Shown piece by piece: positions 33,085 through 41,559 of a DNA stretch of 64,000 nucleotides. A model generated the notes under the pieces. That model was not told the origin of the DNA and made no database searches. It saw only the letters and a list, made by a program, of their open reading frames with translations. The translations under genes were made by a program, and so were the position numbers. The stretch comes from 67-14 sp020438345 (GTDB lineage: Bacteria > Actinomycetota > Thermoleophilia > Solirubrobacterales > 70-9): positions 109,124 through 173,123 of the forward strand of contig CALMSY010000026.1 of the NCBI GenBank assembly GCA_937872475.1, given 5' to 3'. Within the stretch, counting starts at the first letter, position 1, and every line of letters begins with the position of its first letter.

Positions 33085-34599
33085 TCAGTTCGTTCCGAAA
33101 AGGCGGATGTCGCTGATTGCCACCCCGAAACCGGAATCGACTTCGGCCGGGTCGGTAACCCAGAGCAGGTAGTACTGGTATTTGACCCCGGCGGTGACCA
33201 GGTCAATCCGCTGCTGCTCTTCGACTTCATGAACCTGGGCCAGCCGGGTCCAGCCGGACACATCATCCGGAATCGGTTCATTTGTGCCGTACACCTCAAG
33301 CGTCCATCCCGGGGTCGGAGTCCGGATTTCCATTTCAGTCGCGGCCACCGGCCCGCCCGCATCGACATAAACCCCGACACCGGTCTTGTCACCGAAGCTG
33401 TCGGCTTCATACGTCTCCGTGGTCCAGGCACTCGCGGAACGGTCGTCATCAATCGCAAAGTCAATCTCGGTCGAGTGTTCCTCGTCGTCACCTTCCGGGT
33501 CATAGTCGGAGGCACCGACAATCGAAAGCTGTTGCTCGTTTGTAGTTCCACCGCCGCCACCACCGCCACCACCACCACCGGTGTCACCGCGGGAAATGAC
33601 GTAGGCGGTTCCGGCGGCAATCGCCAGGGCGACCAGCAGCATCGCCACTGCCGGCCAGGGGGAAGTCTTCGAGGTCGGGATCTGCCGCCGGGGAGGGGCG
33701 ACCGCATCGAGCACCGAGGTTGCCTCCCCGGTCGTCCCTCCCGCCCGGATCGCCTCGACTTCCAGGGCGGCCTGGAGGTCATCCGACATATCTTCGATCG
33801 TCTGGTAGCGGTCATCCGGATTCTTGGCGGTGGCTTTGTCTACAACCCGGGCGGAAGCGGCCGAGATATCGGGCCGTATCACCTGGACGTCAGGGAGTTC
33901 CTCGTTCACGTGCTTCATCGCGACACCGATCTGATTGTCGGCTTCGAAAGGCACGTCGCCGGTCAGCATCTCGTAGAGCACGATTCCGAGTGAATAGATG
34001 TCAGAACGAGGGTCCACATCCTTGCCCATCGCCTGCTCCGGCGCGACATAGTCGGTGGTGCCGATCACCCGGCCGGTTGCCGTGACACCCTCGTCATTCA
34101 GCTCGCGGGCGATGCCGAAGTCGGTCAGCTTGGCCCGGCCGGTTGCATCGATAAGGACGTTCTGAGGCTTCACGTCCCGATGGACCATGTTGCGCTCATG
34201 GGCGACACCGAGGCCCTGGGCGACCTCAAGCGCGTAGGCCAGCGCCTCGGTGGCATCGAGGGAGCCGACCCGACTGATCCGCTGTTTCAGCGTTTCGCCC
34301 TGCACATATTCGAGCACGATGTATGGCCGGCCCTGGTCTTCTCCGGCATCGATTACCGCCACAACATTCGGGTTGGAGAGCTTCGCGACAGCACGGGCTT
34401 CCTGGTTGAACCGTTCAAGCTGCTCGCGCTGCTCGGTCATCTCCCGATGCATCAGCTTCACGGCCACCGGACGATCCAGGGTTTCGTCGCGGGCCAGGTA
34501 GACGGTTGACATTCCGCCGCTACCGAGCTTGGCCTCAAGCCGGTATCGGTCCGAAAGGACCGTACCGATCATTTGCGAGCTGGCAGGCGGCTGCGTCAC
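33085..34599 (-). CDS. Ser/Thr protein kinase with discoidin-like ectodomain
   Basis: The 504-residue protein has a kinase domain (Lys48, HRDVKP at 140-145, DFG at 160-162), a TM helix near residues 315-337, a run of 11 glycines, and a C-terminal ectodomain of about 140 residues (DPEGDD, DRSASAWTTETYE, RLFG end). The ectodomain pattern resembles the F5/8-type carbohydrate-binding fold also found at the end of actinobacterial MviN-like proteins. It may sense a wall glycan. It lies convergent to ddl and downstream of purM on the same strand. Confidence 0.85.
   Translation of the reverse strand: MTQPPASSQMIGTVLSDRYRLEAKLGSGGMSTVYLARDETLDRPVAVKLMHREMTEQREQLERFNQEARAVAKLSNPNVVAVIDAGEDQGRPYIVLEYVQGETLKQRISRVGSLDATEALAYALEVAQGLGVAHERNMVHRDVKPQNVLIDATGRAKLTDFGIARELNDEGVTATGRVIGTTDYVAPEQAMGKDVDPRSDIYSLGIVLYEMLTGDVPFEADNQIGVAMKHVNEELPDVQVIRPDISAASARVVDKATAKNPDDRYQTIEDMSDDLQAALEVEAIRAGGTTGEATSVLDAVAPPRRQIPTSKTSPWPAVAMLLVALAIAAGTAYVISRGDTGGGGGGGGGGGTTNEQQLSIVGASDYDPEGDDEEHSTEIDFAIDDDRSASAWTTETYEADSFGDKTGVGVYVDAGGPVAATEMEIRTPTPGWTLEVYGTNEPIPDDVSGWTRLAQVHEVEEQQRIDLVTAGVKYQYYLLWVTDPAEVDSGFGVAISDIRLFGTN
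33548..33580. repeat. Gly codon repeat (11 x GGN) in kinase linker
   Basis: Eleven consecutive GGT/GGC codons encode a polyglycine linker directly after the TM helix of the minus-strand kinase. The mixed third positions argue against a pure trinucleotide microsatellite, but length variation between strains is likely. Confidence 0.8.
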
Positions 34600-34760
34600 T
34601 TCACTGATTTTGCCTGCGAAAACTCATCGGAACCGGAGGCTATCCAGAGCCAGTGGTTTCCGCGGCAGGGCAGGCGGTCTCGGGAAAAAATCGTCACTTT
34701 CGCTTCCTGCCTCAGTATGAACCGACCGCAGGAGGTCTGGAGTGTTGGCTTTTGCCAACC

Positions 34761-34813
34761 AAAACCCGGCAGAGAGTTGACATCGAGTGGATCAGGAACC
34801 AGGTTGCCGGGTT
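34761..34813 (-). terminator. Possible terminator after purM
   Basis: On the minus strand AACCCGGCA at the purM stop can pair with TGCCGGGTT 33 bases later, followed by TT. A second small perfect hairpin (GTTGGC/GCCAAC, 4-base loop) lies at 34744-34759. The rest of the 213-base spacer upstream of the kinase shows no recognisable element. Confidence 0.35.
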
Positions 34814-35832
34814 CAGCGAGAGTGACGTATGACCTGACGTTCACCGGCGGCGACATCACCGATTCGCCGCGCATCAGGATAGTGGCCACGGAGAGCCTTC
34901 AGGGCGGCCTCCTCGTCTTCCTCCGGTACCACCACGCAGAAGCCGCAGCCCATGTTGAAGACCTCATACATTTCGGCATCGGGGACATTCCCCCGCTCGG
35001 CGATCAGTTCGAAGATGGGCTGGGGGGCGAGAGGGTTGGTGATCTCATACGTGACCTCGGCCTTAAGACGGAGCAGGTTCTCGAGACCGCCGGAAGTGAT
35101 GTGGGCAAGACCGTGGACACGGGCGCCTGAGGCCAGCAGGTCCTTGATCGCCTTGACGTAAATCTCGGTCGGTTCCAGCAGGATCTCGCCAAGGGTACGG
35201 CCGAGCCGGCTGTCATCGAGCGGGATGCCGTCAAGCGCGGATCGGGCCAGGGTGTAGCCATTTGAGTGGATGCCGGATGAAGGCAGCCCGATCACCACAT
35301 CTCCCGGGGTGACCCCGGAGCCGTCGATGATCGAGTCCAGTGCGATGGTTCCGAAGCAGGCACCGGCTATATCGAAACCCTTGACAAGGTCACCGATCTG
35401 GGCAAGTTCACCACCGGGGATCTCGATTCCGGCCAGTTCCGCTCCGCGCGCCAGGCCAAAACCAATCTGCTCGCACATTTCCGGATCCGCCTTTTCGACC
35501 GCAAGATAATCCAGCATCGCCAGGGGTTCGGCACCGACGCAGATGATGTCGTTGACGTTCATGGCGATGCAATCAATGCCGACCGTGTCGAAACGACCAA
35601 GTTCTTCGGCGACCAGCAGCTTGGTTCCGACCCCGTCAGTCGAAAGTGCGATTCCGGTCCGGTTGTCGAGCCGGATCACCGCCGCGTAATGGCCTTTGAG
35701 GTCCACTTGCCGGGTAGGGCGTCCGATGTCGGCAGTGGCCAGCGCGGTGACCAGTCGACTCACCGCGAGGTCCGCGTCGGACTGGCTGACCCCTGCCTTT
35801 GCGTATGCGTCTTCGCCGTTCGGCTCGCTCAT
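34813..35832 (-). CDS. purM: Phosphoribosylformylglycinamidine cyclo-ligase (AIR synthetase)
   Basis: PurM closes the imidazole ring in purine synthesis (FGAM plus ATP to AIR). The 339-residue protein shows the early AYAKAGVS block, STDGVGTKLLVA, IAMNVNDIICVGAEPL, the GLPSSGIHSNGYTLAR motif and HITSGGLENLLR. It is cytoplasmic and forms dimers in known homologues. ATG at 35832. The gene follows uppP on the same strand by 27 bases; no other pur gene is nearby. Confidence 0.95.
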   Translation of the reverse strand: MSEPNGEDAYAKAGVSQSDADLAVSRLVTALATADIGRPTRQVDLKGHYAAVIRLDNRTGIALSTDGVGTKLLVAEELGRFDTVGIDCIAMNVNDIICVGAEPLAMLDYLAVEKADPEMCEQIGFGLARGAELAGIEIPGGELAQIGDLVKGFDIAGACFGTIALDSIIDGSGVTPGDVVIGLPSSGIHSNGYTLARSALDGIPLDDSRLGRTLGEILLEPTEIYVKAIKDLLASGARVHGLAHITSGGLENLLRLKAEVTYEITNPLAPQPIFELIAERGNVPDAEMYEVFNMGCGFCVVVPEEDEEAALKALRGHYPDARRIGDVAAGERQVIRHSR

Positions 35833-35859
35833 CGCAAGTGATTCAACATGAGAAGCCGG

Positions 35860-36714
35860 TCATCTGGCTGTGCGGTTGCCACGATCAGCGGTCATGCGGA
35901 GGAGAATCAGAAGAGCGAAGGCAATGCGATACGCACCGTAGGGGGCCAGGGCCCGGTCCCGTTCGACGATCCGGATCAGGTCGGTCGCGGCAATCGTGGA
36001 CGCGAAGGAAGTGGCTGTGCCGATTGCCAGCCAGCGGGCCTGCCGGCGGCTGATACCCCGCCTGGCCAGCCGGGCACCCTTGAGTCCAACCGCTCCGAGA
36101 ATGACCGGCAACGCGACCGTACGCGAAAGCAGGTTGGCCTGGTCGCGGGAAAAGTGGCGCATCCGGGCGGCAGTAAGCGTCGCTCCGTTACGGGAAACAC
36201 CGGGGATCAATGCCGCCGCCTGGGCGATGCCGAGGGCAAGTCCGTCCTTCCAGCCGGCCTCGCCCTTTCCGCGGGTTTGTGGTGAGCGGTCGGCAAGCAT
36301 CATGGCCAGTCCCCCGATGATCAGCCCGGCCGCGGTGGCCCGGGAGCCCCCGAACTTCGATTCGATGATCCTTTCGAAGCTGAAACCGGCGGCAGCCGCG
36401 GGAAGGAATGAAAGGAGCAGGACACTGGCCCGCCGCAGGTCGAAACCCTGGAGTTCGCCACGGATCTCATCGCGCCGGGTGATCAGCAGCGCCACCGCGG
36501 CACCGCCGTGAAGCGCGACCTCGAAACTCTTGCGAAGTTCCGGATCGAGCTCGTCAGGGTCCCAGCCCAGTAGCCGGGGCAGCATCGCAAGATGGGCAGA
36601 GCTGGATATGGGCAGCAGCTCCGCCGGACCCTGCACCAGTCCGAGGATGACTGCGTGGCCGGTTGCGCGTCGGCTTTCAGCAGATCCTGAAATCAGAGCG
36701 GGAATGCTATCCAC
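35860..36714 (-). CDS. uppP: Undecaprenyl-diphosphatase UppP/BacA
   Basis: UppP dephosphorylates undecaprenyl diphosphate to recycle the lipid carrier used for peptidoglycan and exopolysaccharide. The 284-residue polytopic protein has both catalytic blocks: QGPAELLPISSSAH (residues 28-41) and PGVSRNGATLTAAR. The first deviates from the common QGxTEFLPISSSGH (Thr to Ala, Phe to Leu, Gly to Ala), but the key Glu, Ser and His are kept. It starts 21 bases from the divergent polysaccharide gene, which also depends on undecaprenyl carrier. Confidence 0.9.
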   Translation of the reverse strand: MDSIPALISGSAESRRATGHAVILGLVQGPAELLPISSSAHLAMLPRLLGWDPDELDPELRKSFEVALHGGAAVALLITRRDEIRGELQGFDLRRASVLLLSFLPAAAAGFSFERIIESKFGGSRATAAGLIIGGLAMMLADRSPQTRGKGEAGWKDGLALGIAQAAALIPGVSRNGATLTAARMRHFSRDQANLLSRTVALPVILGAVGLKGARLARRGISRRQARWLAIGTATSFASTIAATDLIRIVERDRALAPYGAYRIAFALLILLRMTADRGNRTAR

Positions 36715-36735
36715 GCTCTAGACTTCAGGGCTTCA

Positions 36736-38619
36736 ATGCGACGCCCCGACTTCCATTTACGCCGGTATCAGTTGCTGCAGATGGCCGGAGACGCCCTGCT
36801 GGTGGCGCTTGCCTACTTCCTCGCATTCCAGCTTCGCTTCATTGATGACCCGGGCACGATCCCGGACCGGTACGTGAACTTGCTGGTCCAGTCGATCGGC
36901 TTCGTGATCGTCGGCAAGATCTCTGTCTTCTATCTGTTCGGCCTGTACCAGAAGTGGTGGCGCTTCGTGGGTGGGCGCGACGTCGCCCGCATCGTTCAGG
37001 CCGTTTCGGTTTCCAGTCTGCTGCTGATCGTGCTGTTCACGGTGGTTCAGCCGTTCCCTCATGACCTGCCGCGTACGGTCGCGGTCACCGACTTCCTGCT
37101 CACCCTGTTCCTGATTGCCGGGGCTCGCCTCGGCACCCGGCTATTCAAGGAAAGGCCGAATAAGGGCAACCGGATCGCCCGGGGCCGTGAAGTCCTGGTT
37201 GTCGGGGCTGGCTCTGGCGGCCAGATGGTGGTCCGGGAACTGCGTTTGAACCCTCATCTGGGTGAAACAGCCATCGGATTCGTCGATGACAACAAGGACA
37301 TGCGCGGCATGCGGATCCAGGGGATCTCGGTGCTTGGAACCACCTCGGAAATCGAGACTATCCTCGACGAGACCGAACCGGATGAAGTGATGATCGCGAT
37401 CCCTTCGGCACCCGGCACCCTGCGGGCCCAGGTAGTCGCGGCATGTCGCGCCCGGCAGATCCGGGTTCGCACCCTGCCAACGGTCTTCGAGCTCCTGCGG
37501 GGTGGAGTGCAGCTCAGCCAGCAGTTGCGTGAGGTCCAGGTCGAGGATGTCCTCGGTCGCGAGCCGGTCGTGGTGGAGCTGGCTCGGGTTGGCGCCTATC
37601 TGGAGGATCAGGTTGTGATGGTGACCGGTGCGGGCGGCTCGATCGGCAAGGAGCTTTGCCGACAGATCGCACTGGTTGGCCCGAAGCTCCTGGTCATGCT
37701 CGACCACGCTGAAGACAACCTCTTCCAGATCGAAAGGGAAATGGTTGCCGAGAGGCATTTCAGCCGGGTCGAGGCGGTACTGGCGGACTGCAAGGAAGCC
37801 GACCGCATGTTCGAGGTGATGCAGCGGTTCCGCCCGAAGGTCGTCTTTCACGCGGCGGCATACAAGCATGTGCCACTGATGGAATCGAATCCGCTGGAAG
37901 CGGTTCGCAACAACGCATTCGCGACGCGGATCACCTCCGACACGGCGGCCGCGGCCGGCGCCGAGCGTTTCGTCCTCATTTCTACCGACAAGGCGGTCAA
38001 TCCACAGACCGTCATGGGTGCCTCGAAGGCGATGGCTGAATGGGCGGTTTCAGCCGCGGATGTCCGGCATCCGGGGACCCGGTTTGTCAGTGTCCGCTTC
38101 GGCAATGTGCTCGGTTCTTCGGGCAGCGTCGTCCCGATCTTCAAGCGTCAGATCGAGCAGGGTGGCCCACTCACCGTCACCCATCCCGACATGACCCGGT
38201 TCTTCATGACCATTCCGGAAGCTGTCCAGCTGGTGATCCGGGCCGGAGACACCGGGGTTAGCCGCGGCGATGTTTTCGTCCTCGATATGGGTGAACCGGT
38301 GAAGATCACGGACCTGGCCGAGAACATGATCAAGCTGGCCGGTCGCGAACCAGAGACGGACATCGCGATCGAATTCACCGGAGTGCGTCCCGGAGAGAAG
38401 CTTCACGAGGAGCTTTTCGGTCCGCAGGAACGGCCCCAGTCGACCGCTTCGAAGCGGATCATGCGGGCCGTTCGCGAGCATCCGATCGATCCGGATTGGA
38501 TCATTCAGACCCTTGACCGCCTTGACCAGCTGGTCCAGGCGGGTGACGAAGCCGACCTCGCGGAGAAGGTAGTTGACCTGGCAGCAAATCCCGGATCGGA
38601 CCCAATCAGGGTTGGTTGA
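36736..38619 (+). CDS. Membrane-bound NDP-sugar dehydratase/epimerase (CapD/PglF/FlaA1-like)
   Basis: The 627-residue protein has four N-terminal TM helices, a CoA-binding-like Rossmann domain (VVGAGSGGQMVVREL) and a C-terminal extended SDR domain with VTGAGGSIGKELC and STDKAVNPQTVMGASKAMAEW. This architecture is that of long-form UDP-GlcNAc 4,6-dehydratases such as PglF, WbpM or CapD, which make the first deoxysugar intermediate. It heads the polysaccharide cluster. The exact sugar substrate is not determined. Confidence 0.9.
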   Translation: MRRPDFHLRRYQLLQMAGDALLVALAYFLAFQLRFIDDPGTIPDRYVNLLVQSIGFVIVGKISVFYLFGLYQKWWRFVGGRDVARIVQAVSVSSLLLIVLFTVVQPFPHDLPRTVAVTDFLLTLFLIAGARLGTRLFKERPNKGNRIARGREVLVVGAGSGGQMVVRELRLNPHLGETAIGFVDDNKDMRGMRIQGISVLGTTSEIETILDETEPDEVMIAIPSAPGTLRAQVVAACRARQIRVRTLPTVFELLRGGVQLSQQLREVQVEDVLGREPVVVELARVGAYLEDQVVMVTGAGGSIGKELCRQIALVGPKLLVMLDHAEDNLFQIEREMVAERHFSRVEAVLADCKEADRMFEVMQRFRPKVVFHAAAYKHVPLMESNPLEAVRNNAFATRITSDTAAAAGAERFVLISTDKAVNPQTVMGASKAMAEWAVSAADVRHPGTRFVSVRFGNVLGSSGSVVPIFKRQIEQGGPLTVTHPDMTRFFMTIPEAVQLVIRAGDTGVSRGDVFVLDMGEPVKITDLAENMIKLAGREPETDIAIEFTGVRPGEKLHEELFGPQERPQSTASKRIMRAVREHPIDPDWIIQTLDRLDQLVQAGDEADLAEKVVDLAANPGSDPIRVG

Positions 38620-38728
38620 ACCGCATTAATCGGCCAATCCTCTCTAACATGCCCCGGTCGGCATTTGCGGGAGGCTCACCGGCCGTTTCGTCAAGGAAGT
38701 CCCGACACCGTAGAAAAGTGGAGATCAG

Positions 38729-39463
38729 TTGACCGACGTAATCCAGACCGTAGGCGGCTACGCCGGGCTCGTTGCCCTGCTGGGTCTGGGCGTGCTCGCT
38801 TTCCTGGTCTTCTCTCAGGCCCGGGACATCCGCCGCCTGCGTGAATGGGCGGGTGGCGCGCCGGAGCGCGATGCCGAAGTTCGGGAAGTCAGCGAGATTG
38901 TCGCCGAAGAGCGCTCGCAGGAACTGAAAGTTCTCGCCGATCGCGAGGAGCGGCGCATGGAGCGGGCGGGCGTTCTGGAGCAGAGCTTCTGGGACCGTCT
39001 GGGAAGAAGCGGAAGGATCATTGCGATTGTCGCGGCGGTGCTGGTGCTCGGCGCGGCAGCGGCCTGGGCGGCAACCAGCCTGCTTGGTTCGGACAGCGAC
39101 ACAACCCCGCAGCAGGAACGCAGAACCCAGGTCGCACAGCAGGCCCGGCAACTGAAGCCGGCTCAGATCAAAGTCGCCGTGCTGAATGGAACCGGTGGGG
39201 CCGAAACCGGTGTTGCGGCCGAGTATGCTGACGCGCTTGAAGGAGACGGTTTCAACCTCGGTGTGGTGACCGATGCACCTGAGACGTTCACTGACAGCGT
39301 CGTCATGTTCACCAAGGGGAATGTCGCGGCAGCGAAGAAAGTCGGGAAGGCCGTAGGCATTGACAGCACCGAACTGATGCTGAGCGAAATTGCCGACTTG
39401 ACTTCCGGTGCCGACGTGGCCGTTGTGATCGGTACCGATCACGGCCCGATTCCCGGGGAGTAA
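38729..39463 (+). CDS. LytR_C domain membrane protein
   Basis: The 244-residue protein has an N-terminal TM segment (residues 8-27), a charged cytoplasmic-type helical region, a second TM near residues 92-112 and a C-terminal LytR_C domain (IKVAVLNGTGGAETGVAAEYADAL, then VVIGTDHG). LytR_C domains are common partners of LCP envelope enzymes that attach glycopolymers to the wall; no LCP catalytic domain is fused. TTG at 38729 follows GGAG by seven bases. It lies in the polysaccharide cluster and abuts the next gene without a gap. Confidence 0.8.
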   Translation: MTDVIQTVGGYAGLVALLGLGVLAFLVFSQARDIRRLREWAGGAPERDAEVREVSEIVAEERSQELKVLADREERRMERAGVLEQSFWDRLGRSGRIIAIVAAVLVLGAAAAWAATSLLGSDSDTTPQQERRTQVAQQARQLKPAQIKVAVLNGTGGAETGVAAEYADALEGDGFNLGVVTDAPETFTDSVVMFTKGNVAAAKKVGKAVGIDSTELMLSEIADLTSGADVAVVIGTDHGPIPGE

Positions 39464-40045
39464 GTGAAGAGCCGAGCGGGCTCTCGCAGCCCGGCCTGGC
39501 TGGCGCCGCTCATTATCGGGCTGCTGATCGTCCTGACTGTCGCGGCTTTCGGCTGGTCGCAGCGACTCAAGCGGGAACCGCTGGTAATCGATCGAGTTGA
39601 ATACCGGGTCCTGGGCCTGAAGGAAGGCGGTTCGGTGCCGACGGTCTTCAGTCCCAATGGTGACTGTCAACGGGACCGGATGGCAATCAACTTCCGCACC
39701 ACCAAATCCGACACAGCGGACGTCGAGATCATCGGCCGCGGCGGCAATCCGATCCGGACCCTCGCCAGAAACAGATTTTTCAAGCGCTACCGGGAACATG
39801 TCCTGATCTGGGACGGCCGCAAAGATGACGGCCGGATCCCCATGACCGGCAAGTACAGGGTCCGGGTGACGATGAACGAGAACGACCGGGTGCTGTACCT
39901 GCCGGGCCGGATTCGCCTGCATAAGTATTCGCCCCGCGGGGCTTCAAGTTGTCCTGACCAGCCGAAGCAGACCAATTCGGTGAAGGAGCCGGACAAGCCA
40001 TCGAGCCGGATCTCGAAGGCTGAAGCGCAGGGGGTAGCGCAGTGA
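39464..40045 (+). CDS. Anchored protein with FlgD-like Ig domain
   Basis: The 193-residue protein has an N-terminal hydrophobic anchor (WLAPLIIGLLIVLTVAAFGW) and an Ig-like domain similar to FlgD C-terminal domains: FSPNGDCQRDRMAINF, then VLIWDGRKDDGRIPMTGKYRVRV. The last 40 residues are a Lys/Ser/Pro-rich tail. Such Ig modules occur in secreted proteins far from flagella, and no flagellar gene is nearby. GTG at 39464 directly follows the previous stop, and its own stop overlaps the Wzy-like gene, so it belongs to the cluster. Role unknown. Confidence 0.75.
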   Translation: MKSRAGSRSPAWLAPLIIGLLIVLTVAAFGWSQRLKREPLVIDRVEYRVLGLKEGGSVPTVFSPNGDCQRDRMAINFRTTKSDTADVEIIGRGGNPIRTLARNRFFKRYREHVLIWDGRKDDGRIPMTGKYRVRVTMNENDRVLYLPGRIRLHKYSPRGASSCPDQPKQTNSVKEPDKPSSRISKAEAQGVAQ

Positions 40046-41559
40046 TCGAATCACTGGTTGCCCTGGTAGCTGCCTGCGCGGTCGCGGTGGCCCTGCTCGA
40101 CAAGCCTTCGATGAGACGCTCGGTAGCGATGGCCATTGCCGCTGTACTGGTGCCGGTCCTGATTGCCGGAGACCAGTGGCATTCCGGGCCGATCACCGAA
40201 CTCCGCAATTCACCGGGAATCCTGACCCTGGTGATCGCCTTCGGCCTCGCCCTGGTCGGGTTCATCACCTGGGTGATCAACCGCTGGCCGGTGATGCTGC
40301 CGGTGCTTGTCCTTGTCGCACTTCCGTTTCGCATACCCCTGGAAGTCGGTGGCGAGGACGCCAATCTGTTGCTGCCGCTTTACCTGGTGATGGCAGGGGG
40401 TGTCCTTGCTTCCCTGATCCGGGCCCGCCGCGGTCAGTTCCTGCCGACAGAGCAAAGCGCCTGGCCCCGGGGCCTGGCCCGCCTGTTGAAACCCTTGCTT
40501 GCGGTCGCCGTGTTGCTCTACGCCCTCGGGCTTTTCTACTCCGATGATCGTTCGACCGGTCTTCAGAACCTCTGTTTCTTTCTGGTTCCTTTCGCCTTGA
40601 TTTTCGCGTTGATGACCGAGGTTGAGTGGAGCCGCGAGCGGCTTCGCATTCTGCTCACCGTGATCGTCGGTCTGGCCCTGGCTTGCGCCTTCGTCGGCTT
40701 CATCGAGTTCGCGACCCGGGACCTGCTCTGGAACCAGGTGGTGATCCGGTCGAATGACTTCCACGTGTACTTCCGGGTCAATTCCCTGTTCTGGGATCCG
40801 AATATTTACGGGAGGTACCTCGCTTTGGCGATCACCATGGTTGCCGCAGGATTGATGTGGGCCAGATCAGGCCGGGATGCGGTCTGGCTCGCGCTGGTCT
40901 CCCTGGTGCTATGGCTGGCTTTGATGACGACCTACTCGCAGTCCAGTTTCATCGCGTTGCTGGCTGGCCTGGCCACGCTGGTCGCTCTGCGCTGGAGCCT
41001 CAAGTGGCTGATGGCCGGGGTTGGGGCACTTGTGGTTGCGGTGATCCTCTTCGGAACCTTCGCCGGGGGGCTGGTGAAGCTGGATCTCGGTGCGATCAAC
41101 AAGCAGACCAGCGGACGCGCCAACCTGGTCGAAGGCGGGATCGACCTGTTTGAGGCCCGGCCGGTCTACGGCTTCGGGCCTGGTTCGTTTTCGGTCTCGT
41201 TCAAGGAGGAAGTCGCCGGTCCGAACGCACCGGTTACCGAATCCCACACCGAACCGATCACGGTCGCTGCCGAACAGGGACTGATCGGCCTGGCGGTCTA
41301 CCTGGCATTGATCCTCAGTATCTTCGCGGCGCTTACAGCCGGGATGCGCAAGGTCATGCCGGGTCTCGGTGCCAGCCGTGGTTCCCGTGATCCTGACCGC
41401 GGCCCCCCTGCTGCCCGGGCCGCTGTGTTTGCTGCGTTTGTCGCGGTTCTGGTTCACACCCTCACGTATGCGGGATTTCTCGATGACCCGGTGACCTGGG
41501 TTCTGATCGCGATCGGATATAGCCTCGCTTTTCCATGTCGGGCTACCTCCGCCGCCTAG
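40042..41559 (+). CDS. O-antigen ligase/Wzy polymerase family protein
   Basis: The 505-residue protein has about eleven or twelve TM segments with a large extracytoplasmic loop near residues 340-410 (GFGPGSFSVSFKEEV, then ESHTEPITVAAEQGLIGL), the pattern of the O-antigen ligase/polymerase (PF04932) family. It would polymerise or ligate undecaprenyl-linked repeat units outside the membrane. The GTG start overlaps the preceding stop, and the flippase gene begins inside its 3' end. Confidence 0.88.
   Translation: MIESLVALVAACAVAVALLDKPSMRRSVAMAIAAVLVPVLIAGDQWHSGPITELRNSPGILTLVIAFGLALVGFITWVINRWPVMLPVLVLVALPFRIPLEVGGEDANLLLPLYLVMAGGVLASLIRARRGQFLPTEQSAWPRGLARLLKPLLAVAVLLYALGLFYSDDRSTGLQNLCFFLVPFALIFALMTEVEWSRERLRILLTVIVGLALACAFVGFIEFATRDLLWNQVVIRSNDFHVYFRVNSLFWDPNIYGRYLALAITMVAAGLMWARSGRDAVWLALVSLVLWLALMTTYSQSSFIALLAGLATLVALRWSLKWLMAGVGALVVAVILFGTFAGGLVKLDLGAINKQTSGRANLVEGGIDLFEARPVYGFGPGSFSVSFKEEVAGPNAPVTESHTEPITVAAEQGLIGLAVYLALILSIFAALTAGMRKVMPGLGASRGSRDPDRGPPAARAAVFAAFVAVLVHTLTYAGFLDDPVTWVLIAIGYSLAFPCRATSAA

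Noticed and set aside
33548..33580. CRISPR or microsatellite array in the GGN run
   Set aside because: It is a short codon run encoding polyglycine, without spacers or a repeat unit beyond three bases.
38606..39922. Minus-strand open frame of 438 codons opposite the LytR_C and FlgD-like genes
   Set aside because: It crosses the boundary of two well-supported plus-strand genes and lacks any conserved motif.
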